Below are positions 45,459 through 53,826 of a stretch of DNA of 64,000 bases, one piece after another; positions within the stretch are counted from its first letter, which is position 1; each line of letters opens with the position of its first letter. The position numbers and the translations under genes were made by a program. Source of the stretch: Chloroflexota bacterium (GTDB lineage Bacteria > Chloroflexota > UBA11872); assembly GCA_022821645.1 (NCBI GenBank), contig JAJEDE010000001.1:62001-126000 (forward strand), given 5' to 3'. The notes below the pieces were generated by a model, which saw only the letters and a program-made list of their open reading frames with translations, ran no database searches and was not told the DNA's origin.

Positions 45459-46514
45459 GTGCATCGCATAGCTGTAATTGCCGGCGACGGAACCGGACCT
45501 GAAGTCACCGCCGAAGCTCTCAAGGTCCTCGAGGCCGCCGCCGCCGCGGAAGGCTTCACCTACGACCTCACCGAACTCGACTTCGGCGGCGAACGCTACC
45601 TCCGCACCGGCGAAACCCTGCCGGACTCCGCCCTGGAAGACCTGCGCGGCTTCGACGGCATCTTCCTCGGCGCCATCGGCCACCCCGACGTCGCGCCCGG
45701 CATCCTCGAAAAGGGCATCCTGCTCAAGGCCCGCTTCGAGCTCGACCAGTACATCAACCTGCGCCCGGTCAAGCTCTATCCCAACGTCGAGACGCCCCTG
45801 AAGGACAAGGGCCCGGACGAGATCGACTTCGTCGTCGTCCGCGAAAACACCGAGGGCATGTACACCGGCATGGGCGGCGTGCAGTACGAGGGCACCGACC
45901 ACGAGGTCTCCACCCAGATTCACTGCACCACCTGGCGCGGCGCGGCCCGCGCCGTCCGCTACGCCTTCGAGCTCACCCGCCGCCGCAACGAGCGCAAGCA
46001 GTTGCACCTCGTGGCCAAGACCAATGTGCTCACTAACGTCGGCGGCACCTGGTGGCGCGCCTTCAACGAGATCGGCGACAACGACTACCCCGACGTCACC
46101 CGCGAATATGCCCACGTCGACGCCGCCGCCATGTGGTTCGTCAAGAACCCCGAGTGGTTCGATGTCGTGGTCACTGAGAACCTCTTCGGCGACATCATCA
46201 CCGACATCGGCGCCATCATCTCCGGCGGCCTCGGCATCGCCGCCGGCGGCAACATCAACCCCGAGGGCGTCTCCATGTTCGAGCCCATCGGCGGCTCGGC
46301 GCCCAAGTACACCGGCCAGGGCGTCATCAATCCGCTGGCCGCCATCAACGCCATGCACATGCTCTTGGACCACCTCGGTGAGTCCGCCGGCTCTGCTCGC
46401 GTCGAGGGTGCCCTGGTCAGCGCCCTCCAGAGCGGCAAGATCAAGTCCATGAGCGCCGGCCGCATGGGCATGGGCACCGCCGAAGTCGGCGACCTGGTGG
46501 CCTCGCTCGTCTAG
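45459..46514 (+). CDS. Isopropylmalate/tartrate dehydrogenase-family enzyme
   Basis: A 351-residue beta-decarboxylating dehydrogenase. Seen: IAVIAGDGTGPEV at the start, YINLRPVKLYP, DFVVVRENTEGMYTG, and VVTENLFGDIITDIGAIISGGLG with the metal-binding Asp residues, then FEPIGGSAPKYTGQG. These are strong family marks; leucine (LeuB) or tartrate/homoisocitrate-type use cannot be separated here. No leuA, leuC or leuD is nearby, and it lies among sugar catabolic genes, which weakens the leucine reading. GTG 45459 is the start because the frame before it reads as noise. Confidence 0.88.
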   Translation: MHRIAVIAGDGTGPEVTAEALKVLEAAAAAEGFTYDLTELDFGGERYLRTGETLPDSALEDLRGFDGIFLGAIGHPDVAPGILEKGILLKARFELDQYINLRPVKLYPNVETPLKDKGPDEIDFVVVRENTEGMYTGMGGVQYEGTDHEVSTQIHCTTWRGAARAVRYAFELTRRRNERKQLHLVAKTNVLTNVGGTWWRAFNEIGDNDYPDVTREYAHVDAAAMWFVKNPEWFDVVVTENLFGDIITDIGAIISGGLGIAAGGNINPEGVSMFEPIGGSAPKYTGQGVINPLAAINAMHMLLDHLGESAGSARVEGALVSALQSGKIKSMSAGRMGMGTAEVGDLVASLV

Positions 46515-46532
46515 CGGCCGACCGACGCTGGA

Positions 46533-47597
46533 CTAGCTGTGGCTGCCGACGGGCTGCCGCGCCGCGTAGCGGTGCGCCATCTCGTCCAGCGAAACCACCG
46601 GTACGCCGCCCGCTTGGCCCACCATGCCGAAGGCCTCCATCCGCGCGGCGCACACGTCCGCCATTGCCTCGCGCGCCGGCGTCAGGTACTGCCGCGGGTC
46701 GAACTCGCCGCGTCGCTCGGTCAGCACCCGCCGTACCGCACCAGTCATCGCCAGCCGGTTGTCCGTATCCACGTTGACCTTGCGCACGCCGTGCCGGATG
46801 CCCTCCTGAATCTCTTCTAACGGCACGCCCCACGTCTGCCGCATTTCACCGCCGTACGCGTTGAAGATGTCCTGCAGCTTTTGGGGGACCGAGGAACTCC
46901 CGTGCATCACGATGTGCGTGTTCGGCAGCCGGCGGTGTATCTCACGAATACATTCCATCACCAGCACGCCCGCGTCCGGCTTGTGGCTGAACTTATAGGC
47001 GCCGTGGCTCGTCCCGATGGCCACCGCCAGCGCGTCCACGCCCGTACGCTCCACGAAGTCCTCGGCCTGCTCCGGGTCGGTAATCAGCTGTTCGCGGTCC
47101 AGCACGCCTTCCGCGCCGTGCCCGTCCTCCTGGTCGCCCATGCCGGTTTCCAGGCTGCCCAGCACGCCAAGCTCGCCCTCCACGCTTACGCCGCGCTCGT
47201 GGGCCAGCTCCACCACCTCGCGCGTCACCGCCACGTTGTAGTCGTAGTCCGACGGCGTCGATCCGTCCTCCATCAGCGACCCGTCCATCATCACGCTCGT
47301 ATAGCCCTGGTCCATCGCGCTCAGGCAGGTCTCCGGGCTGTTGCCGTGATCCTGGTGCATCACCACCGGAATGTTTGGATTCAGTTCGAGCGCCGCCAGG
47401 ATCAGGTGCCGCAGATACGCCTCGTTCGCGTACGCCCGCGCGCCCCGGCTGGCCTGGATGATCACCGGCGAATCGGTCCGGCCCGCCGCCGCCATCACCG
47501 CCTGCACCTGCTCCATGTTGTTCACGTTGAACGCCGCCACGCCGTAGTCGTTTTCCGCGGCATGGTCCAGCAACACGCGCAAGGGAATCAGCGGCAC
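46533..47597 (-). CDS. fba: Class II fructose-bisphosphate aldolase
   Basis: A 354-residue zinc aldolase (FbaA, Calvin/FBA subtype). Start [26 protein letters not shown] is the family norm. Zinc and substrate segments seen are [29 protein letters not shown] and VMHGSSSVP, and [11 protein letters not shown] ends the barrel. It splits fructose 1,6-bisphosphate into triose phosphates. GTG 47597 has GGAG about ten bases upstream. It diverges by 87 bp from nagA. Confidence 0.95.
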   Translation of the reverse strand: MPLIPLRVLLDHAAENDYGVAAFNVNNMEQVQAVMAAAGRTDSPVIIQASRGARAYANEAYLRHLILAALELNPNIPVVMHQDHGNSPETCLSAMDQGYTSVMMDGSLMEDGSTPSDYDYNVAVTREVVELAHERGVSVEGELGVLGSLETGMGDQEDGHGAEGVLDREQLITDPEQAEDFVERTGVDALAVAIGTSHGAYKFSHKPDAGVLVMECIREIHRRLPNTHIVMHGSSSVPQKLQDIFNAYGGEMRQTWGVPLEEIQEGIRHGVRKVNVDTDNRLAMTGAVRRVLTERRGEFDPRQYLTPAREAMADVCAARMEAFGMVGQAGGVPVVSLDEMAHRYAARQPVGSHS

Positions 47598-47684
47598 GCC
47601 AGTAAAGCTCCCGGTCCCAAATGGCCGTTCGGTCGAAAGGGGTAACGCTTAGGATACTCCCACCGAGGCCGATTCCGCATTGAC

Positions 47685-48899
47685 GTGGCTGCACTCACGC
47701 CTTCCCGCGCCCAACATTCCTGCGTCCCCACGCCTGTCCACTTCCGTTTCGTGGACGTGGCCAGCGGCGGTCGGATGCTCCGGCGCCGCCACGTGCTGGT
47801 CGCGAACGGCCGTGTCACCGCCGTAAGCGCCACCCCAATCCAGGCGCCGTCCGGCTCGCTCACCGTTGACGGCCCCGGCGTCCTCGCGCGGGGATTCGTC
47901 GACACCCATATTCACGGCCGCAGCGGCTTCGACGTCATGCGTCCCGGCGATGTCGCCCCGCTGTCCCTGGAACTCCTCTCGCAGGGTGTAATCGGTTTCC
48001 TGCCCACCGTTGTGTCTGCTCCACCAAACGAGCTCGCGGCGGCCTTGTCCGCCGCCAACGGCGATCCTCGCGGCGCCCGCGTCCTGGGCATCCACGCCGA
48101 AGGCCCGTTCCTCTCCCCCGACCAGCCCGGCATGTTTCCTCCGGACGCGTTCCGCGACTACGACCGTGCGCTCTGGCGCGACATGCAGGCCGCGGCTGCC
48201 TCCCCGATCCGCCTCATGACCGTCGCCGCCGAACGTCTCACACCCACGCAAATCGACGAACTGCGCGCCGACGGCGTCACCCTCAGCCTCGGCCACACCA
48301 ACGCCACGCTTGACCAGGCACTGGCGGCCTTCGACTCTGGCGTAAACCGCGTTACCCACGCCTTCAACGCCATGCGCGGCTTCCACCACCGCGCGCCGGG
48401 CGTCGTCGGCGCGCTGCTTGACCGCGGCGAAATCGATGCCGAACTGATCCTGGACGGCCTCCACGTCGCCCGCGCTCCCGCCCGCATCCTCGCCGCCACC
48501 CGCACCACCGGCCGAATAGTCCTCGTCTCCGACAGCGTCCCTCCAGCCGCCTGCCCACCCGGCGACTACCCCTGGGCCGGCCGCCGTCTCCGCGTGGACA
48601 ACGACTCCATCCGCCTCCCCACCGGCCGCCTCGCCGGCAGCGCCCTCACCCTGGACGCCGCCGTTCGACGCGCCGTCGATTGGCTGGGCCGGTCGCCGGC
48701 CGCCGCACTGCACATGGCCTCCGAAGCCCCACGCGCCTCCGTCGGCCTCGATCCAGGCGGCCTCCGGCCCGGCGCCGCAGCTGATCTCGTCCTGCTCGAT
48801 CCCCACCTCCACCCCCGCCTGACCATCGTCGGCGGCGCCGTGCGCTGGCGCCAAAACAACGAGCAACGTTGCGCCAACGCCGCATCTGGGGCAGATTGA
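47685..48899 (+). CDS. nagA: N-acetylglucosamine-6-phosphate deacetylase
   Basis: A 404-residue amidohydrolase. Seen: the metal motif DTHIHG, HAEGPFL, the late LGHTNA (His), THAFNAMRGFHHR and VSDS with the catalytic Asp, then the GLDPGGLRPGAAADLVLLD closing strand. It deacetylates GlcNAc-6-phosphate for sugar or amino-sugar salvage. GTG 47685 is the likely start. Shared with fba in a divergent promoter region; no nagB is seen here. Confidence 0.9.
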   Translation: MAALTPSRAQHSCVPTPVHFRFVDVASGGRMLRRRHVLVANGRVTAVSATPIQAPSGSLTVDGPGVLARGFVDTHIHGRSGFDVMRPGDVAPLSLELLSQGVIGFLPTVVSAPPNELAAALSAANGDPRGARVLGIHAEGPFLSPDQPGMFPPDAFRDYDRALWRDMQAAAASPIRLMTVAAERLTPTQIDELRADGVTLSLGHTNATLDQALAAFDSGVNRVTHAFNAMRGFHHRAPGVVGALLDRGEIDAELILDGLHVARAPARILAATRTTGRIVLVSDSVPPAACPPGDYPWAGRRLRVDNDSIRLPTGRLAGSALTLDAAVRRAVDWLGRSPAAALHMASEAPRASVGLDPGGLRPGAAADLVLLDPHLHPRLTIVGGAVRWRQNNEQRCANAASGAD

Positions 48900-48945
48900 G
48901 CGAGACGGCGACCCTGCCATCCCAACAAATAAGGATCTGCGCTCT

Positions 48946-49131
48946 ATGACCCTGGGCCTCTGGGGGCGCATACGAAGCTCCACGATCAGCTGGATCGTCA
49001 TCTCGGCCTTTTTCTTCGCCCTGGATGTCGTTGACGGATTTCCCTTCCCGTCCTGGTCGCTGATCCTCATCATTGTGTTCATGATGTGGCCGCTCTTCTT
49101 CGCGGTCCGCTGGGTCGTCCGCGGCTTCTGA
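48946..49131 (+). CDS. Small membrane protein, two helices
   Basis: A 61-residue protein: about residues 14-28 and 35-58 form two hydrophobic helices with several aromatic residues, and a short basic end. AAGGA at 48931-48935 sits ten bases before the ATG, which makes it a credible gene despite its size. It is followed after 14 bp by a proline-rich cytosolic protein gene. Function unknown. Confidence 0.6.
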   Translation: MTLGLWGRIRSSTISWIVISAFFFALDVVDGFPFPSWSLILIIVFMMWPLFFAVRWVVRGF

Positions 49132-49145
49132 CCGCCACCTGACCC

Positions 49146-49874
49146 ATGACAGACGACGAACAAAACCAGGGGATCCCCCAACTGCTCGGTCCCGGCGGTG
49201 AGCCGCTGGGTCCTGCCCCAATGCCCGCGGCGGACCCGGCGCCGCAGCCGCAGGCCGCTACCCCTCCGGCTGCCCCCGACGCGCCGTCCGCCCCAGACAC
49301 GACGCCTCCCGCCCAATCCGAACCCCAGGCTGACGCCAGACCGCAGGGCCCCACGTATCAGATCTCAACCCTGCTTGCGATCGACCCGCGCGCCGTTCCG
49401 GCCACGCTCATTACGGTGCTCAACCACGATCCCTTTGAAGCCTATAAGCGTCGCCTGGACGCCGTCCGCCCGCAGTTCGATCAGACGCGCGACGTCATGA
49501 TTTCGGCGGCCGAGGCGCAGTTCTTGCGTCAGGGTGCGCCGGATGGCGACCTCCGGGCCGCCGCTACCCGGATGGTCGAGCAGAACTTCATGCGCACGCT
49601 GTGGGACGTCTGCTACGAAACCGTCTCCGGCGCCCAGGTTTCGCTGATCTTCTCAGCCGGGATGGCCGGGCCTGAACGGCTTGCCGCGGCCTTGCTCGCC
49701 TCCAACGCGTCGGTACCCACGGTCTGGGTCGCCACCCGGGCCCTGACCATTGGCAACCGCTTCGGCGCCTGGGCCGTGCCCGTCACCAACGACACGGAAA
49801 TGCCGGCCACCGTGGCCCTCACGGCCGAGAATTTCCAACAGCTCCGCCTCAGCTTCGCCAAGGTCCGCGTCTAG
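49146..49874 (+). CDS. Protein of unknown function with Pro/Ala-rich N-terminus
   Basis: A 242-residue soluble protein. Residues ~17-66 are a low-complexity Pro/Ala/Gln stretch; from about residue 68 a single alpha/beta domain follows with ATLITVLNHDPFEAYKRRL, a helical middle part and LTIGNRFGAWAVPVTND. No family is recognised and no signal or membrane segment is seen. It lies 14 bp after the small membrane protein gene, and the two may act together. It ends before a TetR promoter. Confidence 0.65.
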   Translation: MTDDEQNQGIPQLLGPGGEPLGPAPMPAADPAPQPQAATPPAAPDAPSAPDTTPPAQSEPQADARPQGPTYQISTLLAIDPRAVPATLITVLNHDPFEAYKRRLDAVRPQFDQTRDVMISAAEAQFLRQGAPDGDLRAAATRMVEQNFMRTLWDVCYETVSGAQVSLIFSAGMAGPERLAAALLASNASVPTVWVATRALTIGNRFGAWAVPVTNDTEMPATVALTAENFQQLRLSFAKVRV

Positions 49875-49892
49875 CCGCCTCGCGGCGTCCGC

Positions 49893-49921
49893 TTGACAGC
49901 CACGGAGCCGTTCGGTACAAA
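49893..49921 (+). promoter_or_regulatory. Sigma70-like promoter of the tetR-mqn unit
   Basis: TTGACA (49893-49898) and TACAAA (49916-49921) are separated by 17 bp, a consensus spacing. The -10 overlaps the left arm of the TetR palindrome, so bound repressor would block RNA polymerase. A TSS near 49928 would leave a leader of about 20 nt before the TetR ATG. Confidence 0.7.
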
Positions 49922-49943
49922 CCGACTGACCAGTCGGTTTGTA
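49916..49943. promoter_or_regulatory. TetR-type operator palindrome
   Basis: A perfect inverted repeat: TACAAACCGACT at 49916-49927 and AGTCGGTTTGTA at 49932-49943, 12-bp arms with a 4-bp GACC centre. It lies 6 bp upstream of the TetR-family start and overlaps the promoter -10. The shape and place fit an autorepressor site. Confidence 0.85.
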
Positions 49944-49949
49944 GAGCCC

Positions 49950-50594
49950 ATGAGCCTTCGACTTCCTCGCCGCTCCTCATCCGGCCGCAAAGACGCAACC
50001 CGCATCGCCCTTCTGGAAGCCGCCCTCAACGTCTTCGGCGAAAAGGGCTACCACGGCGCCGCCGTGGACGACATCGTTGACCGCGCCGGACGCTCCAAGG
50101 GCGCCGCCTACTTCCATTTCCCCAGCAAAGCCGCCATCTTCCGCGCCCTCGTACGCGAGCTCGCCAACCAACTCGTCAACTCCATCCAGCGCAAGATGGA
50201 CGAGGTTGACTCGCCCGCCGAGCGCCTTGATGCCGCCCTCCTCGGCCTCATCGACGTCTTCGTCCGCCACCGCTCGCTCGCCCGCATCGTTCTGATTGAA
50301 GTGGCCGGCGCCGGCCGCGCCTTCAGCGACGACCTCATCTTCGTCCGCCGCCAGTTCGCCGATCTCATTGAACATGAGCTGGACCGTGCCGTCGAAATCG
50401 GCGCCATCGCCCCCTGCGACACCAACCTCATCGCCACCGCTTGGTTCGGAGCCCTGAACGAAGTCGCCGTCCACTGGCTGCACGATCCCGACGCCGGGTC
50501 GCTGCACGCCTCCTACCCCAGCCTGCGCCAGCTGCTCCTCCAGAGCGTAGGCTTCAGCCCCGCCGAGGTAGATCGCGTGGCCCTACATGCTTGA
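49950..50594 (+). CDS. TetR-family transcriptional regulator
   Basis: A 214-residue repressor. The N-terminal HTH is clear: RIALLEAALNVFGEKGYHGAAVDDIVDRAGRSKGAAYFHFPSK (given in parts: LEAALNVFGEKGY, then GRSKGAAYFHFPSKAAIF). The C-terminal ligand domain is helical. ATG 49950 is chosen because it directly follows the operator. The stop overlaps the mqnE start by 8 bp, so regulator and menaquinone genes are one transcript. Inference: it represses its own operon and senses a metabolite related to quinone or redox state; the ligand is unknown. Confidence 0.92.
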   Translation: MSLRLPRRSSSGRKDATRIALLEAALNVFGEKGYHGAAVDDIVDRAGRSKGAAYFHFPSKAAIFRALVRELANQLVNSIQRKMDEVDSPAERLDAALLGLIDVFVRHRSLARIVLIEVAGAGRAFSDDLIFVRRQFADLIEHELDRAVEIGAIAPCDTNLIATAWFGALNEVAVHWLHDPDAGSLHASYPSLRQLLLQSVGFSPAEVDRVALHA

Positions 50595-51693
50595 AGCCCC
50601 CGCCGCTCCCGCCATCCGTTTTCGCGACCCCGCCCTCGACCCGATCTGGGAAAAGTCCCAGCGTGGCGAACGCCTCTCCGAAGACGATGGCCTCACCTGC
50701 CTCTCCACGCGCGACCTGATCGGCCTCGGGCGCATCGCTGACGCCGCCGCCCGTCGCGTCTCCGGCGACCGCGTCTATTTCACCTTCAACGTCCACGTCA
50801 ATCCCACCAACATCTGCGTCCTGTCCTGCAAGTTCTGCGACTTCGCGGCCAAGGTCGGCGACGACCACGCCTACGAGTACTCCATCGACGAGATCATCGG
50901 CCAGATCCACCCCGACGTTCACGAAGTCCACATCGTCGGCGGCCACCACCCCACCATCCCGTTCGAGTGGTACGAGGACCTCCTCCGCGCCATCAAGGCC
51001 GAGCGCCCCGCCGTCCAGATCAAGGCCTTCACCGCCGCCGAAATCGACTACTTCCACAAGCGCTTCAAGATCCCCGACCAGGAAGTCCTGGAGCGCCTCC
51101 TCGACGCCGGCCTCGACTCCATGCCCGGCGGCGGCGCCGAGGTCTTCTCCGAGCGTGTCCGCCGCGTACTCTTCCGCGGCAAGGCCGGCGCCGACCGCTG
51201 GATTGAACTCCACCACCTCGCCCACTCCCTGGGCATTCACACCAACGCCACGCTCCTCTACGGCCACATCGAAACCCACCAGGAGCGCGTCCGCCACCTC
51301 ATGCGCCTCCGCGAGGCCCAGGACGAATCCGGCGGCTGGCTCTGCTTCATCCCGCTCGAATACCAGCTCGGCACCACCCTCCTCGTCGACCGCCATGCCT
51401 CGCCCATCGACGACCTGCGAACCCTCGCCACCTCGCGCCTGATGCTCGACAACTTCCCCCACATCAAGTCCTACTGGGTCATGAGTGGCGAGAGCACCGC
51501 CTCCATCGGCCTCAACTTCGGCGCTGACGACCTCGACGGCACCATCGGCACGGAGCGCATCGCCCACGCCGCCCACGCCGCCAGCCCCCTCGGCCTGGAG
51601 CGCGATCGCATGGTTCGCCTCATCCGCTCTGCCGACAAAGTCCCGGTCGAACGCAACGCCACCTACGACGTCGTCAAGGTGTATGACGCCTAG
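50587..51693 (+). CDS. mqnE: Aminofutalosine synthase (radical SAM)
   Basis: A 368-residue radical SAM enzyme of the futalosine menaquinone route, joining an enolpyruvyl-benzoate to SAM-derived adenosine. The 4Fe-4S ligands are Cys77, Cys81 and Cys84 in CVLSCKFC. Further marks: VHIVGGHHPTIPFEWY, GGGAEVF, HTNATLLYGHIET and HASPIDDLRTLA typical of MqnE. The N-terminal part with DPIWEKSQRGERLSEDDGL supplies the usual entry helix. It overlaps tetR by 8 bp and mqnA by 11 bp. Confidence 0.93.
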   Translation: MLEAPAAPAIRFRDPALDPIWEKSQRGERLSEDDGLTCLSTRDLIGLGRIADAAARRVSGDRVYFTFNVHVNPTNICVLSCKFCDFAAKVGDDHAYEYSIDEIIGQIHPDVHEVHIVGGHHPTIPFEWYEDLLRAIKAERPAVQIKAFTAAEIDYFHKRFKIPDQEVLERLLDAGLDSMPGGGAEVFSERVRRVLFRGKAGADRWIELHHLAHSLGIHTNATLLYGHIETHQERVRHLMRLREAQDESGGWLCFIPLEYQLGTTLLVDRHASPIDDLRTLATSRLMLDNFPHIKSYWVMSGESTASIGLNFGADDLDGTIGTERIAHAAHAASPLGLERDRMVRLIRSADKVPVERNATYDVVKVYDA

Positions 51694-52444
51694 GCTCGGC
51701 CGGATTCCGTATCTCAACACCGAGCCGTTCTTCGCCGACGACGAAGTCCGGGCCAACGCCGTCGTCGAGGTCCCCAGCCGCATGATTGACCTCGCCCGCC
51801 TCGGCGCCGTGGACATCGCTCCCCTCCCCGTCGTCGCCGCCTTCGATCACCCCGACCTCTTCCGCCCCGTCGGTGGCCTCGGCATCGCCGCCGCCGGCGC
51901 CGCCCGCAGCGTCCTTCTACGCTCGCGCGTCCCCATCGATCAGCTATCCGGCGCCTCCATCGGCGTCATCGACGAAACCGCCACCTCCGTCCGCCTCCTC
52001 AAGGTCCTCCTGCAATTCCGCTTCGACATCAGCCGAACCACCTTCGTCGGCCTCGATCAGCCCGCCGACGCCATCCTCCTCATCGGCGACAAAGCCCTGT
52101 TGCAGCGCCGCAACCTGCACACCCACGCCTACGAAATGGACCTTGCCGCCGAATGGCGCGCCTGGACAGGCCTCCCCTTCGTCTTCGCCTCCTGGATGGC
52201 CCACCGCGACGCGCCGTCCCACACCTGCGACGCCGCCCTGGACTACTTCAACGCCAACCTCGATACCAACCTCTCGGACCCCTCCGCCATCCACCGACGC
52301 CGTCCCGACCTTGGCCTCTCGGCCAAAGCCGTCTCGACCTACCTCAAGACCTTCTGCTATCGATTCGACGATGCCGCCTGGGCCGGCCTGGAACGCTTCC
52401 AGGAACTCGATGCCCGTCTCACCGCCGTGGAGCGCGTAGCCTGA
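51683..52444 (+). CDS. mqnA: Chorismate dehydratase
   Basis: A 253-residue protein of the periplasmic-binding-like MqnA family. It converts chorismate to 3-enolpyruvyl-benzoate, the first step of the futalosine route. Seen: LGRIPYLNTEPFF at the start, VPSRMIDLARLGAVDIAPLPVVAAF, GVIDETATSVRLLKVLL, LLIGDKAL and GLPFVFASWMA. It starts at ATG 51683 within the mqnE 3' end; its stop overlaps mqnC by 1 base. Confidence 0.92.
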   Translation: MTPRLGRIPYLNTEPFFADDEVRANAVVEVPSRMIDLARLGAVDIAPLPVVAAFDHPDLFRPVGGLGIAAAGAARSVLLRSRVPIDQLSGASIGVIDETATSVRLLKVLLQFRFDISRTTFVGLDQPADAILLIGDKALLQRRNLHTHAYEMDLAAEWRAWTGLPFVFASWMAHRDAPSHTCDAALDYFNANLDTNLSDPSAIHRRRPDLGLSAKAVSTYLKTFCYRFDDAAWAGLERFQELDARLTAVERVA

Positions 52445-53544
52445 TGGACCAGATCACCCGCAAGATCGACGCTGGCGACCGCCTCACCCCCGCCGACGCC
52501 CGCTACCTTCTCTCCGACGCCCCCCTGCTCGAACTCGGCGCTCTGGCCGACGAAGTCCGCAGCCGCCGCCACCCCGGCGACGTCGTCACCTACGTCGTCG
52601 ACACCAACCTCAACTACACCAACCTCTGCGACGCCTACTGCTCCTTCTGCGCCTTCTACCGCCCTCACACCAGCAAGGCCGACGACGCCTACACCCACAC
52701 CGTCGAGCAGATGATGACCCAGGTGGCTGCCGCCGCCGCCATGGGCTGCACCACCGTTCTCATGCAGGGCGGCCTCAACCCTGAGCTACCCCTCGAGTAC
52801 TACCTCGACATGGTCCGCACCACCCGCGAACGCTTCCCCGGCATGACCCCCCACTACTGGTCCGCCCCCGAGATCTACGAAATGTCCAAGGTCTCCGGCC
52901 TTGACTACCACGGCGTCTGCCAGGCCCTCTGGGACGCCGGCCAGCGCACCCTTCCCGGTGGCGGCGCCGAAATCCTCACTAACGAGGACCGCCACCGCAT
53001 CAGCCCCCTCAAGATGAACGCCGACGAGTGGATCGCCATCCTCCGCGCCGCCCAGCAGGTCGGCTTCCGCGGCACCGCCACCATGATGTACGGCCACGGC
53101 GAGACCGTGGACGGCCGCGTCGAACACTTCCAGCGCGTCCGCGACCTGCAGGACGAAACCGGCGGCTTCTACGCCTTCGTCCCCTGGAGCTTCGCCCCCG
53201 GCGGCACCCCCCTCGGCCGCAAGCTCGGCGGCCTCCGCGCCCAGGCCAACGACTACCTGCGCATCCTCGCCGCCGCCCGCCTCTACTTCGACAACATCGA
53301 CCACATCGACGCCTCCTGGTTCAGCGAGGGCAAGAAAACCGGCCAGGTCGCCCTCCACTTCGGAGCCGACGACTTCGGCGGCACCCTCTTCGACGAAAAC
53401 GTCATGCAGGAAGCCGGCCACTACGTCCGCACCTCCGTCGAGGAAATGCAGACCATGATTCGCGAAGCCGGCTTCACCCCCGCCCAGCGCGACACCCACT
53501 ACCAGGTGCTTCAAGTCTTCGACGCCCAACCCCTCCCCGCCTGA
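52444..53544 (+). CDS. mqnC: Cyclic dehypoxanthinyl futalosine synthase (radical SAM)
   Basis: A 366-residue radical SAM enzyme that cyclises dehypoxanthine futalosine. The cluster ligands are Cys62, Cys66 and Cys69 in CDAYCSFC. The core has VLMQGGLNPELPLEYYLDM, HYWSAPEIYEM, GGGAEIL, ATMMYGHGETVDGRVEHF and FAPGGTPLG, all typical of MqnC. It begins directly at the mqnA stop (TGATG overlap). Downstream 280 bp hold repeats rather than a gene before mqnD. Confidence 0.94.
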   Translation: MDQITRKIDAGDRLTPADARYLLSDAPLLELGALADEVRSRRHPGDVVTYVVDTNLNYTNLCDAYCSFCAFYRPHTSKADDAYTHTVEQMMTQVAAAAAMGCTTVLMQGGLNPELPLEYYLDMVRTTRERFPGMTPHYWSAPEIYEMSKVSGLDYHGVCQALWDAGQRTLPGGGAEILTNEDRHRISPLKMNADEWIAILRAAQQVGFRGTATMMYGHGETVDGRVEHFQRVRDLQDETGGFYAFVPWSFAPGGTPLGRKLGGLRAQANDYLRILAAARLYFDNIDHIDASWFSEGKKTGQVALHFGADDFGGTLFDENVMQEAGHYVRTSVEEMQTMIREAGFTPAQRDTHYQVLQVFDAQPLPA

Positions 53545-53630
53545 CCTATGCCCCGCCTCACCCCGGGCCCGTTCGGGCCGAGAGACCCTTGCGAATCCCC
53601 GTGCTCCTCGAAATTGCAGCCGCTCTTTCT

Positions 53631-53665
53631 CCCTCTCCCTTGAGGGAGAGGGCTGGGGTGAGGGT
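53631..53665 (+). repeat. Palindromic REP-like repeat, copy 1
   Basis: CCCTCTCCCT-TG-AGGGAGAGGG at 53631-53652 is a perfect 10-bp-arm hairpin followed by CTGGGGTGAGGGT. The same GGGGTGAGGG tail recurs in copy 2 about 100 bp further. Such dispersed purine/pyrimidine palindromes are common in environmental genomes. It lies in the mqnC-mqnD gap and could act on mRNA stability or coupling. Confidence 0.6.
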
Positions 53666-53727
53666 GGCTGCTATCCCAACCACCCACCGAGGGGTCCAGC
53701 AACCCGGCCCGGAAAGCTCGCCTCTTA

Positions 53728-53758
53728 ATCCCTCTCGAGGGGAGTGTTGGGGTGAGGG
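53728..53758 (+). repeat. Palindromic REP-like repeat, copy 2
   Basis: ATCCCTCTCGAGGGGAGTG-TTGGGGTGAGGG: a shorter degenerate copy of the preceding element with a CCCTC/GAGGG stem and the same GGGGTGAGGG tail. Between the copies and mqnD the 53759-53826 stretch has a CTGAGCCCGTCAAAGG fragment of another repeat type and no gene. Confidence 0.5.
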
Positions 53759-53826
53759 CCTTGGGCGCACCCCCCGGGCTACGCAGAGATCTCCCTGAGC
53801 CCGTCAAAGGAGCAACCGCCAAGCCC

